64,000 nt of DNA. It comes from Rhodocyclaceae bacterium (GTDB taxonomy: Bacteria > Pseudomonadota > Gammaproteobacteria > Burkholderiales > Rhodocyclaceae). Position numbers and translations under genes: made by a program. The stretch's first letter is position 1. Each line of letters opens with the position of its first letter. This document shows, in pieces, positions 19,606 to 28,468 of the stretch. The notes beneath the pieces were generated by a model. That model was not told the origin of the DNA. It did not search any database and saw only the letters and a list, made by a program, of their open reading frames with translations. Location of the stretch: the NCBI GenBank assembly GCA_016791115.1, contig JAEUNL010000035.1:90828-154827 (forward strand). Reading direction: 5' to 3'.

Positions 19606-21786
19606 TCAGGCAGCCAATTGCTGCAAACCACGCCGCATGTTGATCAGCGAGGCAGCGTCGAGGATCAGCGCAACACGTCCGTCGCCCATGATCGTGGCGC
19701 CCGAGATGCCTGGCACGCGACGGAAATTCGCCTCCAGATTCTTGATGACGACCTGGTGCTGTCCGAGCAGCGCATCGACGAACAGCGCCGACTTCGCACC
19801 GTCCGCTTCCAGCACGACCATGATTCCGCGCTCGAAGTCGTGTTCCGCACCGGCGCAGTTGAACAACTCGTGAAGCGCCACCACCGGCAGGTATTCGCCG
19901 CGCACCTGGATCACTCGCTCGGTGCCGGATATCGTGCGAATCTGGCCGGCCAGCGGCTGCAACGACTCGACGACATGGTTGAGCGGCAGGATGTACGTCT
20001 CGGAGCCGACGCCGACGGACATACCGTCGAGGATGGCCAGCGTGAGAGGAAGCCGGACCGTGATGCGCGTTCCGATGCCGGTCATCGATTCGATCTCGAC
20101 CCGCCCGCCCATCGCGGTGATGTTGCGCTTCACCACATCCATGCCGACCCCGCGACCCGACACTTCGGTCACTTGGTCAGCGGTCGAGAAGCCCGGCTCG
20201 AAGATGAGCTGCCAGACATCCTGATCCGTCATGCTGTCGCTGACCGGCAGGCCCCGCTCTTTGGCCTTGGCGAGGATCCGATCGCGTCTGAGGCCGCCGC
20301 CGTCGTCGCCGACCTCGATGACGATGTTGCCGCTCTGATGGTAGGCCTTCAGCGTGATCGTGCCGGTCGGCGATTTGCCGGCATCGAGCCGCGCTTCCGG
20401 CAACTCGATGCCATGGTCCAGACTGTTGCGCACCAGGTGCGTGAGCGGATCGGTAATCCGTTCGATCAGCCCCTTGTCCAGCTCGGTCGACTCGCCGATC
20501 ATCTTCAGCTCGACCGACTTGCCCAGCTTCTGCGACAGATCGCGGACCACGCGCGGGAAGCGGGTAAAGACGACCGATATCGGCATCATGCGGATCGACA
20601 TGACCGATTCCTGAAGGTCGCGGGTGTTGCGCTCCAGTTGAGCCAGGCCATTGAGCAATCGCTCGAAAATGACCGGGTCCACCTTTTCCGCCGCCGCCGT
20701 CAACATGGCCTGCGTGATGACGAGCTCACCGACGAGATTGATCATCTGGTCGACCTTGTCCACGCTAACCCGGATCGAACTGCGATCGCCGGAAGCGGCT
20801 GATGCGGACGGCTTGGCGGCGCGAGCGGCAGTCGTGATCGGCGCAACCTTGTCGGCAGCCGGCACGGAATCCGGCTTGTCGAGCTCGCCGGCAACGGGCG
20901 ATGCTGCCATGTCGCGTGCCACTGGCGGGACGTCCGTGAAGAAGCCGAAGGACGCATCGGCCGACTCCACTGTGACAGCCCCCGACGCATCCGCAGGCGT
21001 GGTTGGCGGTATGTCGGCCTCGAACAGACCCCAGCTTGTATCGTTCGGAACATCCCTGGGCGATTCGGGTTCGAAGAATCCGAAGTCGGCCCCCTCGACC
21101 GCAGCGACAGCCGGAAGCGCGTCGCCAAACTCGATGCTCCCGCTCACCGCGATGAATTCGAGGATGCTCTTCAGTTCCACCCGGTCAATCGCGGGATCGA
21201 CACGCAGGCGCCAGGGCGCATCCGCCGTCGCCTGCCGAGGCTCCAGCAGCGACACCGCTCCGAGGCGGCCGATATCCGCCAGGAGGTTCGCTCGTAGTGC
21301 ATCGTTCGCCGACAATTCGGATGCCGGCAGGAAGCACACTTCGACGAAGGGGTGCGTTGGCAGTTCAGCTTCAGGGGCTGCACCCGCACCTTCTAGAGGA
21401 TGTTCCAGCAACGCCTCCATGCGGCGACACAGCGCCGCGGCAGTCTCCCGGTCTGCAACCGCTTGCCCCTGGTGAGCGGCAAGGAGGTTCTTCAGAACGT
21501 CGCCCGACTCGAGAAACGCATCGACCATATCCTCGGTAAGGCGGATTTCGTTCTTGCGCACCCGATCGAGCAAGGTCTCCATGACATGGGTGACCTCCGC
21601 CAGATCCTGGAACCCGAACGTGCCGGCGCTCCCCTTGATGGAATGCGCGGCGCGGAATATCGCATTCAGATCCTCGGGATCGGGATCGTGGAGATCGATA
21701 TCCAGCAACAGTTGTTCGAGGTTACCTAGGTGTTCCTGAGCCTCGTCAAAGAACACTTGGTAGAACTGGCTCATGTCGATGCTCAT
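19606..21786 (-). CDS. cheA: Chemotaxis histidine kinase CheA (full-length form)
   Basis: A 726-residue CheA. HPt domain with His48 ([13 protein letters not shown]); a P2-like CheY/CheB-binding region around 140-225 ([12 protein letters not shown]...); a long acidic/Ala linker; P3; the kinase domain with N box [11 protein letters not shown]1 DDGGGL and G2 GRGVGMDVV; and a C-terminal CheW-like domain ending GLQQLAA. Unlike the 623-residue CheA at 5672-7543 it keeps P2. It lies between cheY and cheW, matching the classical che operon. A second in-frame Met (MSQF) four codons later could also be the start. Confidence 0.96.
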   Translation of the reverse strand: MSIDMSQFYQVFFDEAQEHLGNLEQLLLDIDLHDPDPEDLNAIFRAAHSIKGSAGTFGFQDLAEVTHVMETLLDRVRKNEIRLTEDMVDAFLESGDVLKNLLAAHQGQAVADRETAAALCRRMEALLEHPLEGAGAAPEAELPTHPFVEVCFLPASELSANDALRANLLADIGRLGAVSLLEPRQATADAPWRLRVDPAIDRVELKSILEFIAVSGSIEFGDALPAVAAVEGADFGFFEPESPRDVPNDTSWGLFEADIPPTTPADASGAVTVESADASFGFFTDVPPVARDMAASPVAGELDKPDSVPAADKVAPITTAARAAKPSASAASGDRSSIRVSVDKVDQMINLVGELVITQAMLTAAAEKVDPVIFERLLNGLAQLERNTRDLQESVMSIRMMPISVVFTRFPRVVRDLSQKLGKSVELKMIGESTELDKGLIERITDPLTHLVRNSLDHGIELPEARLDAGKSPTGTITLKAYHQSGNIVIEVGDDGGGLRRDRILAKAKERGLPVSDSMTDQDVWQLIFEPGFSTADQVTEVSGRGVGMDVVKRNITAMGGRVEIESMTGIGTRITVRLPLTLAILDGMSVGVGSETYILPLNHVVESLQPLAGQIRTISGTERVIQVRGEYLPVVALHELFNCAGAEHDFERGIMVVLEADGAKSALFVDALLGQHQVVIKNLEANFRRVPGISGATIMGDGRVALILDAASLINMRRGLQQLAA

Positions 21787-21822
21787 GCACCCTGCTCCCA
21801 GGCACGCCGCAAGCGGCGCCGA

Positions 21823-22188
21823 TTAACCGATGACCTTCTTGACGACTTCAATCAGCTTTTGCGGATCGAAGGGCTTCACCAGCCAACCGGTAGCGCCGGC
21901 AGCGCGCCCTTGCGCCTTCATGGCGTCCGACGACTCCGTGGTAAGCATCAGGATGGGCACCGACTTGTACTGTGTCATGCCTCGCAGGGACTTGATGAGC
22001 GTCAGCCCGTCCATGCGCGGCATGTTCTGATCGGTGAGCACGAGGTTCACCGTCTTGTTGCGGGCCTTGTCGAGGCCATCGACGCCGTCAACGGCTTCGA
22101 TGACCGAGTAGCCCGAACTCTTCAGGGTGAACGACACCATCTGGCGAATCGACGCCGAATCATCAATTGCAAGAACGGTCTTTTCCAT
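21823..22188 (-). CDS. cheY: Chemotaxis response regulator CheY (second copy)
   Basis: A 121-residue single receiver domain with AIDDSASIRQMV, phospho-acceptor Asp53 (VLTDQNMPRMDG), MLTTES and VKPFDP. It is a different subfamily from the CheY at 8466: the acidic pocket is IDD rather than VVDD and the sequence is closer to CheY proteins that precede cheA in Che clusters. It may act as motor signal or as phosphate sink. It lies between the CheZ-motif MCP-like gene and cheA with short gaps. Confidence 0.95.
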   Translation of the reverse strand: MEKTVLAIDDSASIRQMVSFTLKSSGYSVIEAVDGVDGLDKARNKTVNLVLTDQNMPRMDGLTLIKSLRGMTQYKSVPILMLTTESSDAMKAQGRAAGATGWLVKPFDPQKLIEVVKKVIG

Positions 22189-22202
22189 AATTTTCCAGCC
22201 AG

Positions 22203-23414
22203 TTAGAACAACTCGATATCCCCGTGCGACAGCGCATGCTGAGCAACGGGATTGTGCTTGCCCGACACTTCATGGGTGTCGAGATGTTCGCCGAGGCGAA
22301 CCAACTCATCGCGGACTCTGTGGATCGCCGCAGGATCGTCGGGATTCATCTCGAGCACCTTCCTGAGACCCTCAATTGCCTGTGCCGAGCCACGCAGCGC
22401 CTCGACGCGCCTGCCGACATGGTTGATCAGCTGGGACACGAGATCCTGGAACTGCAAGGCAGTCACCGCGCGATTGACCTCGCTATCGACCTTGCCGGCC
22501 GATTGCCCGAGCTGGGCGATCGCAAGAGAACGGTCATTGCTGATCTGCTGTACGCGACCGACGACCTCCTCGACGCGCTGCTTCGACTCGAGGGCGAAGG
22601 TCATGTCCTGGGAGGCCATGCGCTGTATCGCATCCTCGGTCTCCTTGACGACGTCGCCCATCCCGGACATCACTCTGGATATCTCGTCGCTGAACTGCGC
22701 GGTGCGCGTGGAGAGATCCCGCACCTCGTCCGCAACCACCGCAAATCCGCGGCCCGCCTCTCCGGCGCGTGCTGCCTCGATCGCAGCGTTCAGCGCCAGC
22801 AGGTTGGTCTGCTTGGCGATACTTCCGATCTCCGACAGGATTCGCTCGACTTCATGCGTCCGGCGTGCGATTCCATCGGTGAGTTCGACCAGCTCCATGC
22901 CGACCTTACTGTTGGCCACGATGGTGTCGACGATGCGCTGCATGGTGTCCGATGTTTCATCGATGAACTGATCGAACTGATTCGAGCCGCCCGTGTTGAC
23001 CGAAGCGTCCGTCAGGGAGAGAGCAAGGCGCTGCTGGTCGGCGACGTTCGCATGCATGCCATGGAAGCTCTCCGTCAGCTCTGCGATTGCATCACCGAGG
23101 ATCTTCTGCATGCGCCCGTTCTCATCGTCGATCATCCGCGACTGGTCGACGAATCGGACAGAACATTCCCCAAGAAGCTCTAGCAACGCGTCGACTGAAC
23201 TGCGGTCGATCACTTGCTGACTCTTGGTGCCGGATGCCGCCTCACCCGTATTCTGGCTCAACAACAACCATGACCATACGATCGACGTCAGCAGCGCCGT
23301 GGCCGCGACCCAACCAGGCGCAGCGCCTTCAGGTTGAAGCGCAACGACGCTGCCGGCCGCTGCTGCCGTGACACACAATCCTGCCAACACCCGACCGATT
23401 GCTACGCGATTCAT
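22203..23414 (-). CDS. MCP-like protein with a CheZ-type D-x3-Q motif
   Basis: A 403-residue protein with two N-terminal hydrophobic segments (about 6-25 and 35-53), a short helical region, and the MCP signalling tip [20 protein letters not shown] at about 199-219. After the tip comes [12 protein letters not shown] (about 319-330), which copies the CheZ active segment DFQDLTGQVI and keeps the D-x3-Q pair (Asp324, Gln328). The C-terminus is GDIELF. No periplasmic sensor or HAMP is visible. It lies between motB and cheY. It may be a receptor-like scaffold that also contacts or dephosphorylates CheY-P; that function is inference. Confidence 0.85.
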   Translation of the reverse strand: MNRVAIGRVLAGLCVTAAAAGSVVALQPEGAAPGWVAATALLTSIVWSWLLLSQNTGEAASGTKSQQVIDRSSVDALLELLGECSVRFVDQSRMIDDENGRMQKILGDAIAELTESFHGMHANVADQQRLALSLTDASVNTGGSNQFDQFIDETSDTMQRIVDTIVANSKVGMELVELTDGIARRTHEVERILSEIGSIAKQTNLLALNAAIEAARAGEAGRGFAVVADEVRDLSTRTAQFSDEISRVMSGMGDVVKETEDAIQRMASQDMTFALESKQRVEEVVGRVQQISNDRSLAIAQLGQSAGKVDSEVNRAVTALQFQDLVSQLINHVGRRVEALRGSAQAIEGLRKVLEMNPDDPAAIHRVRDELVRLGEHLDTHEVSGKHNPVAQHALSHGDIELF

Positions 23415-23509
23415 TCGAGTTCCCGCATTGTGGTTTTCCGGACGCCCGGCGCCCTGTCAGGCAGGACGATCCGATTTCATTCTCATTTACGGATTCGCTT
23501 CGCCAAACT

Positions 23510-24493
23510 TTACTTTCGCGCTTCGCCAGTCCTGCCAGACACTTCCGGCGCGGCGATCGCCCCTGCATCGAGTGGCGCATCGGCACCCACGTCCAGGCTG
23601 CTGCCGTCCTGCATCAGCGCCTCCTCGGTCCGTTTGTTCATAACGACAATGCTGATCCGTCGATTGACGGGATTCGTGGGATCACTCTTGTCAAACAGCA
23701 CACTCGAGGCCAATCCGACGACACGTACCACCTTGCGATCGTCCATGCCGCCGACGATGAGTTCGCGACGCGACGCGTTCGCGCGGCTGGCCGAAAGCTC
23801 CCAGTTCGAGAATCCCCGGTCGCCGCCGGCATACTGCGTCGCGTCGGTATGCCCGCTCAGGCTCACGCGATTGTCCACCTGGTTCAGGACACGGCCGATC
23901 TCGTGCAGGATGTCGCGCGTATAGGGTTTGAGTTCTGCGGACGCGCTATCGAACATCGGGCGGTTCTTCTCGTCGACGATCTGTATGCGCAAGCCCTCGC
24001 TGGTGATGTCCAGCAGCAGCTGGTTCTTGAACGGCCGCAGCGCCGGGCTGGCCTCGACCAGCGCCTCGATCTGGCCCTTGAGCTCGGAGAGGCGTGCGCG
24101 CTCCATTGCCTCAGCCTCGGCGCGCGCCTGCTTGGCATCCTTGTCAGCCTTGAGCGCCTGAAGGTTGATCGTGCTCTTCTTGGATTCGACCTCGCCTTGT
24201 TTGACCTGGCCGTTGCTACGCGTCAGATCGGTGCCGCCGCCCTGAAGGATGCTGGAACTGTCGCCCGATCCGGAACCGCCCATGAGCGCGACCTTGAGCG
24301 GCGTGTTGAAATAGTCAGCAATCCCCTTGAGGTCACCCTTGGTCGTCGACCCCAGGAGCCACATCAATAGGAAGAACGCCATCATCGCGGTCACGAAGTC
24401 GGCATAGGCGATCTTCCACGCACCGCCATGGTGGCCTCCACCACCTTTCTTGATGCGCTTGACGACGATTGGCTGCTGGGTATCGTCACTCAC
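23510..24493 (-). CDS. motB: Flagellar stator protein MotB
   Basis: A 327-residue stator subunit that anchors the MotA ring to peptidoglycan and carries the proton. A single N-terminal membrane segment (YADFVTAMMAFFLLMWLLG) contains the proton-binding Asp32, at the same position as in E. coli. The periplasmic plug region is followed by an OmpA-like peptidoglycan-binding domain with LSGHTDATQYAGG and SNWELSASRANASRR. The residues around Asp32 suggest a proton-driven MotAB type. It follows motA with a 63-base gap. Confidence 0.97.
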   Translation of the reverse strand: MSDDTQQPIVVKRIKKGGGGHHGGAWKIAYADFVTAMMAFFLLMWLLGSTTKGDLKGIADYFNTPLKVALMGGSGSGDSSSILQGGGTDLTRSNGQVKQGEVESKKSTINLQALKADKDAKQARAEAEAMERARLSELKGQIEALVEASPALRPFKNQLLLDITSEGLRIQIVDEKNRPMFDSASAELKPYTRDILHEIGRVLNQVDNRVSLSGHTDATQYAGGDRGFSNWELSASRANASRRELIVGGMDDRKVVRVVGLASSVLFDKSDPTNPVNRRISIVVMNKRTEEALMQDGSSLDVGADAPLDAGAIAAPEVSGRTGEARK

Positions 24494-24556
24494 GTTACAT
24501 CCCCCGGTCGTGGACCGACGCCGGCATCGCAGGGCTCGCCAGATTCGTCGGCGCCA

Positions 24557-25414
24557 TCATTTGCCCTTGCGGCTCTTGAGGTCTTCCTCGAGCTCGGAGA
24601 AGGTCGGGCGTTCGGTCGAGTACAGCACTTTCCGGCCGAACTCGACTGCAACCTGGGGTGCATAGCCGTTCATGCTCGCCAGCAGCACGACCTTGATGCA
24701 CTGATAAATCTTGCTGCCCTCGCCCGCCTTCTGCTCGAGTTGGCCCGCGAGTGGTGCAACGAAACCGTACGAGATCAGGATGCCGAGGAAGGTACCGACC
24801 AGCGCGCCACCGATCATCTTGCCGAGCACAGCCGGCGGCTGGCCGACCGAGCCCATCACATTGACCACGCCCATCACCGCCACGACGATACCGAAGGCGG
24901 GAACCGAGTCGGCCACCTTGGAAACCGCGTGCGGTGCGGTCTCGGATTCGTGGTGGTGGGTTTCGATTTCGATGTCCATCAGGTTCTCGATCTCGAACGC
25001 GTTCAGGTTGCCGCCCACCATCATGCGCAGGTAGTCCGTCATGAACTCGAGCACGTGGTGGTCGGCGATCACGCTCGGGTACTTCGAGAAGATCGGGCTC
25101 CCTTCCGGGTTCTCGATGTCCGATTCGATCGACATCAGGCCTTCCTTGCGCACCTTGCCGAGAATCTCGAACAGCAGCGCCAGCAGGTCCATGTAGAGCG
25201 CCTTGCTGTACTTCGATCCCTTGAAGACCGAAGGCAGATCCTTGAGCGTCGCCTTGACGACCTTGCCGGTATTGCCGGCGACGAAACCGCCGATCGTCAG
25301 GCCGACGATGGCGACATATTCGGTCGGCACCCAGAGCGCGCCGAGACTGCCGTGGATCGCGTAGGTACCGACGCTGGCCGCGAGGATGACCACGTATCCG
25401 ATGATGAGCAACAT
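24557..25414 (-). CDS. motA: Flagellar stator protein MotA
   Basis: A 285-residue stator subunit with four membrane segments. The two N-terminal ones (LLIIGYVVILAASVGTY; YVAIVGLTIGGFVAG), a cytoplasmic loop with charged residues that contacts the rotor FliG (around SKYSKALYMDLL...RKEG), and the pair containing VPAFGIVVAVMGV with the conserved functional Pro are all present. A sigma-28-like promoter lies 69 bases upstream, between flhC and motA, so motAB can be made separately from flhDC. Confidence 0.97.
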   Translation of the reverse strand: MLLIIGYVVILAASVGTYAIHGSLGALWVPTEYVAIVGLTIGGFVAGNTGKVVKATLKDLPSVFKGSKYSKALYMDLLALLFEILGKVRKEGLMSIESDIENPEGSPIFSKYPSVIADHHVLEFMTDYLRMMVGGNLNAFEIENLMDIEIETHHHESETAPHAVSKVADSVPAFGIVVAVMGVVNVMGSVGQPPAVLGKMIGGALVGTFLGILISYGFVAPLAGQLEQKAGEGSKIYQCIKVVLLASMNGYAPQVAVEFGRKVLYSTERPTFSELEEDLKSRKGK

Positions 25415-25482
25415 CGCTGACTCCCCAGTCGCGTGCGGGGAGCCAGTCAGGCTGCTCTCCGCTTCTTCCTATGACCAGGCAG

Positions 25483-25509
25483 ATATCGGCGCAATGCTGT
25501 TGGACTTGA
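25483..25509 (-). promoter_or_regulatory. Sigma-28 (FliA) promoter of motA
   Basis: On the minus strand TCAAGTCC, 11 bases, GCCGATAT. The -10 matches 7 of 8 consensus positions and the -35 shares TxAAGT. It is 69 bases upstream of the motA ATG, in the flhC-motA gap. Confidence 0.7.
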
Positions 25510-25590
25510 GCGCATAGCGCAGGCGATGGCTCCGCAGCGTGACCCAGGCCCGCATTGCCCGCCAGGCAGCCGGCCCAGGGCTGAGACAGA

Positions 25591-26148
25591 TCAAACCACG
25601 CAGGCCGGCTCGGCCGATGCGCTTTCTTCCTTGCGCCGCGCAGTCTTGCCTGCGCGCGCGGGCACGTTGCAAAGTCCGCAAACGAAGCCCCCGGTCAGAT
25701 CGTAGCCGTGGGCAACAAAATGGCCGCCGCACTCGCAACAGGTAGCGTACTTGAGCATCTTCGCGTCGAAGAACCGCACCAGTGTCCATGCGCGTGTCAG
25801 GCTGAGGACGCAATCCATGCCATGCAGGCGGACGTGGTCGAGATACAGGCGATATGCCTTGAGTATGGCCTGCAGATTGTCGGTACCTGCGTTCTCGCGA
25901 AGGTAGCGGTGGAACGCCATGAACAGGCTCGAGTGGATGTTCGGCTGCCAGGTCGTGAACCAGTCGGCCGAGAAAGGCAGCATGCCTTTGGGGGGCGACT
26001 CCTTCTTCACTTCCTTGTACAGCTTCAGCAGACGCTCGCGCGAGAGCTTCACTTCGGATTCGAGCATCTGCATCCTCGCACCGAGCTCGATCATCTCGAT
26101 CGCCAATCCGATCTCGCGCGCCTCCGACACCACCGACTTGACCGTCAT
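25591..26148 (-). CDS. flhC: Flagellar master regulator subunit FlhC
   Basis: A 185-residue subunit of the FlhD4C2 activator that turns on class II flagellar operons with sigma-70. The zinc site is conserved at the E. coli positions Cys137, Cys140, Cys157 and Cys160 (CCECGGHF...VCGLC). The N-terminal helical part and the WFTTWQPNIHSSLF stretch are typical. It follows flhD by 14 bases. The C-terminus carries a short basic tail (KTARRKEES). Confidence 0.96.
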   Translation of the reverse strand: MTVKSVVSEAREIGLAIEMIELGARMQMLESEVKLSRERLLKLYKEVKKESPPKGMLPFSADWFTTWQPNIHSSLFMAFHRYLRENAGTDNLQAILKAYRLYLDHVRLHGMDCVLSLTRAWTLVRFFDAKMLKYATCCECGGHFVAHGYDLTGGFVCGLCNVPARAGKTARRKEESASAEPACVV

Positions 26149-26162
26149 TTTCCGCTCCCCTG

Positions 26163-26480
26163 TCAGGCCAGTGCTTCGGCAGGCTTGCCGGCAGCAAGGA
26201 TGGTTGCATGGAGATGCGAAGTGGCCGTCTCACGGCCGTGTCCCGACAACAATCCGAGCAGGAGATTGTCGTCGAAGCGGAAGCGGCACAGCAGCATGTT
26301 CGCGCCGGCCATCTTGAGCATTTGTCCAGGCGTCAGGCCGTCGATCAGTTCGGCAAGATCCGCATTGATGCCGAGGCGGAACATTGCGGCATCCCGATCA
26401 TCCCGCAGCATCTGCTGCGCGAGCATCAGGTAGGACAGGTTGATTTCCTTGATCTCGCTGAAACGTTCGGCGTTGTTCAT
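26163..26480 (-). CDS. flhD: Flagellar master regulator subunit FlhD
   Basis: A 105-residue partner of FlhC. The family pattern EIKEINLSYLMLAQQMLRDDRDAAMFRLGI is clear. AGGGG lies 8 bases before the ATG. It is the first gene of flhDC; its upstream region (26481-26650) contains a 12-bp perfect hairpin but no clear sigma-70 promoter that I can pick. Placement beside c-di-GMP genes and motAB is typical of betaproteobacteria. Confidence 0.95.
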   Translation of the reverse strand: MNNAERFSEIKEINLSYLMLAQQMLRDDRDAAMFRLGINADLAELIDGLTPGQMLKMAGANMLLCRFRFDDNLLLGLLSGHGRETATSHLHATILAAGKPAEALA

Positions 26481-26596
26481 TGTTCGACCCCTTGATCAAT
26501 CGGCGATCCCCTCGCCGCACGCTTCGCATTGTCCGGATACGGCGACAGGCCCGGTATCGGCCGTATTCGGAAAAGCGAGTCGGAACAAGCGCGAAC

Positions 26597-26625
26597 GATC
26601 CTGTAGGAGTCATTCCTACAGGATC
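26597..26625. repeat. Perfect 12-bp inverted repeat between EAL gene and flhD
   Basis: GATCCTGTAGGA, loop GTCAT, TCCTACAGGATC. It lies 26 bases past the stop of the REC-GGDEF-EAL gene and about 117 bases before flhD. There is no T tract on the minus strand, so a terminator is possible but not clear; it could equally be an operator for flhDC or a REP-like element. Confidence 0.7.
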
Positions 26626-26650
26626 CAAGCGGCCTAGCGGCCTAACGAAC

Positions 26651-28468
26651 TCATGTTTCCCTTACGGCGCCCGGATCGCAATCTTTAGCGAGTTTTTCGG
26701 AAATTTTTTCATCCGGCAGCGGGCGGCTGAAGAAATAGCCCTGCAGCCGGTCGACATGCTGCTTCCGAAGGAGTTGCACCTGCTCCGCCGTTTCGACACC
26801 TTCGGCCACCGTCTCGAGATGCAAGCTTTTCGCCAGGGCAATGATTGCGCGCACGATCGCCGCGTCGTCCTCGTCGGAAGCGAGATCGCGTACGAAACTG
26901 CGATCGATCTTCAGCACATCGATCGGGAAACGCTTCAGGTAGGTGAGCGACGAATAGCCCGTGCCGAAATCGTCGACGCCGATCTTCACACCCATGTTCT
27001 TGAGTGCGCGCAACATGCCCACCGCCGATTCCGCGTCGTGCATCAGCACCCCCTCGGTGATCTCGAGCATCAGCAGGCGCGGATCGAGGCCGGTCTGCTC
27101 CAGCGTGCGACTGACAACCTCCAGCAGACGCGGCTGGCCGAACTGCACCGCGGAGACGTTCACCGCCATCGACAAACCGGCGAAGCCCTGGTCGTGCCAC
27201 GACTTCATCTGCGAGCATGCCCGGCGCAACACCCATTCTCCGATGTCGGTAATCAGTCCCGACTCGTCGGCGATCGGAATGAAACGGTCGGGCGGAATCA
27301 TGCCGCGCTCGGGATGCTGCCAGCGAACCAGCGCCTCGACTCCGTGAATCCGTCCGCTCGCGCCGTCGACGACCGGCTGGTAGTGCAGCAACAGCTCGTC
27401 GCGGGCTACGGCATGGCGAAGCGCGCTCTCCAGCGCGACCCGCTCCGCCGAGCTGGCGTTCATCTCGCGCGAGTAGATGCGCACCCCGTTGCCGCCGCCG
27501 CGCTTGGCGACCGCCATCGCGGTCTCCGCGTTCATCAGCAGCTCGTAAACCTCCTGGCCATGCTTCGGCAACAGCGAAACGCCGATCGACGGCGTCAGGT
27601 AAAGCTCCAGCCGATCCTTGTGGAAAGGCTCGTCGAATGCCTTGAGTACCCACTCGCCAATCGCTGCCGCCTTGGCCTCGTCGTCCACGCCTTCGAAGAA
27701 GAGCCCGAAATCATCGGCGCCAAGGCGCGCGAGCACGACGCGCGCCTCGGCACACTCGTTCAGGCGGCGTGCAATCTGGCGCAGCAGTTCATTGCCGGTC
27801 TCGTAGCCGAAGCTCGCGTTGATGCGCAGGAAACGGTCGACGTCGATGTAAAGCAGGGCGCCCTTCGCGATGCGCCCGCGTTTTTCGGTCTCGAGCAGCC
27901 ATTCGCTGACCCGGGCGCAGAAAAGATTATGGTTGGGCAGCGCGCACAGCGTGTCGTAGAACGCGAGTTCCTTGATGCGGTCGTCGGCCTGGCGAACGGC
28001 CTGGCGCACCGCAGCGCCACGCAGTTCGCGCTCGATCACCGGCACCAGCCGTGCGATATTGCCCTTGGGCACGTAGTCCGCCACGCCCTGCGCCATCGCA
28101 GTGAATGCCTGTTCGTCGCTGATGTGTCCCGAGTAGAGGATGAACGGCAGATCCTTGCCGCTGCGCTTCAGAACCTCAAGCGCACCCAGCGAATCGAACC
28201 CGGGCATGTTGTGGTCGCAAATGACGATGTCCCACTCCGTTTCGTGGAGTGCGGAATCCATGTCCGGAGCGGTGTCGACACGCGTGAATTCGAGCTTTAC
28301 ACCGTGTGCGGACAACTCGTGGCACAGCAGAACGGCATCGTCCTCGCTGTCGTCCACCACCAGCATGCGCAACATGCGCTCGCCAAGCAAGGAACCCTGC
28401 GCCGATGAAGCCAGCGCCGGCCGACTCATGACGAAGGCACTGTCGGGAAGATCGTCGAACGAGTTCAT
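26651..28468 (-). CDS. REC-GGDEF(degenerate)-EAL protein, probable c-di-GMP phosphodiesterase
   Basis: A 605-residue regulator of cyclic di-GMP. N-terminal receiver (about 33-150) with VVDDSEDD and phospho-acceptor in VICDHNMPGFD; a GGDEF domain (about 165-330) whose signature is RLGADDF, so cyclase activity is unlikely; and an EAL domain (about 345-590) with VEALVRW, NVSA, LEITEG, DDFGTGYSSL and KIDRSFV, all needed for hydrolysis. It overlaps the upstream HDOD-REC-GGDEF gene by 4 bases (ATGA), so the pair is co-translated. Together they probably set c-di-GMP for motility. Confidence 0.93.
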   Translation of the reverse strand: MNSFDDLPDSAFVMSRPALASSAQGSLLGERMLRMLVVDDSEDDAVLLCHELSAHGVKLEFTRVDTAPDMDSALHETEWDIVICDHNMPGFDSLGALEVLKRSGKDLPFILYSGHISDEQAFTAMAQGVADYVPKGNIARLVPVIERELRGAAVRQAVRQADDRIKELAFYDTLCALPNHNLFCARVSEWLLETEKRGRIAKGALLYIDVDRFLRINASFGYETGNELLRQIARRLNECAEARVVLARLGADDFGLFFEGVDDEAKAAAIGEWVLKAFDEPFHKDRLELYLTPSIGVSLLPKHGQEVYELLMNAETAMAVAKRGGGNGVRIYSREMNASSAERVALESALRHAVARDELLLHYQPVVDGASGRIHGVEALVRWQHPERGMIPPDRFIPIADESGLITDIGEWVLRRACSQMKSWHDQGFAGLSMAVNVSAVQFGQPRLLEVVSRTLEQTGLDPRLLMLEITEGVLMHDAESAVGMLRALKNMGVKIGVDDFGTGYSSLTYLKRFPIDVLKIDRSFVRDLASDEDDAAIVRAIIALAKSLHLETVAEGVETAEQVQLLRKQHVDRLQGYFFSRPLPDEKISEKLAKDCDPGAVRET

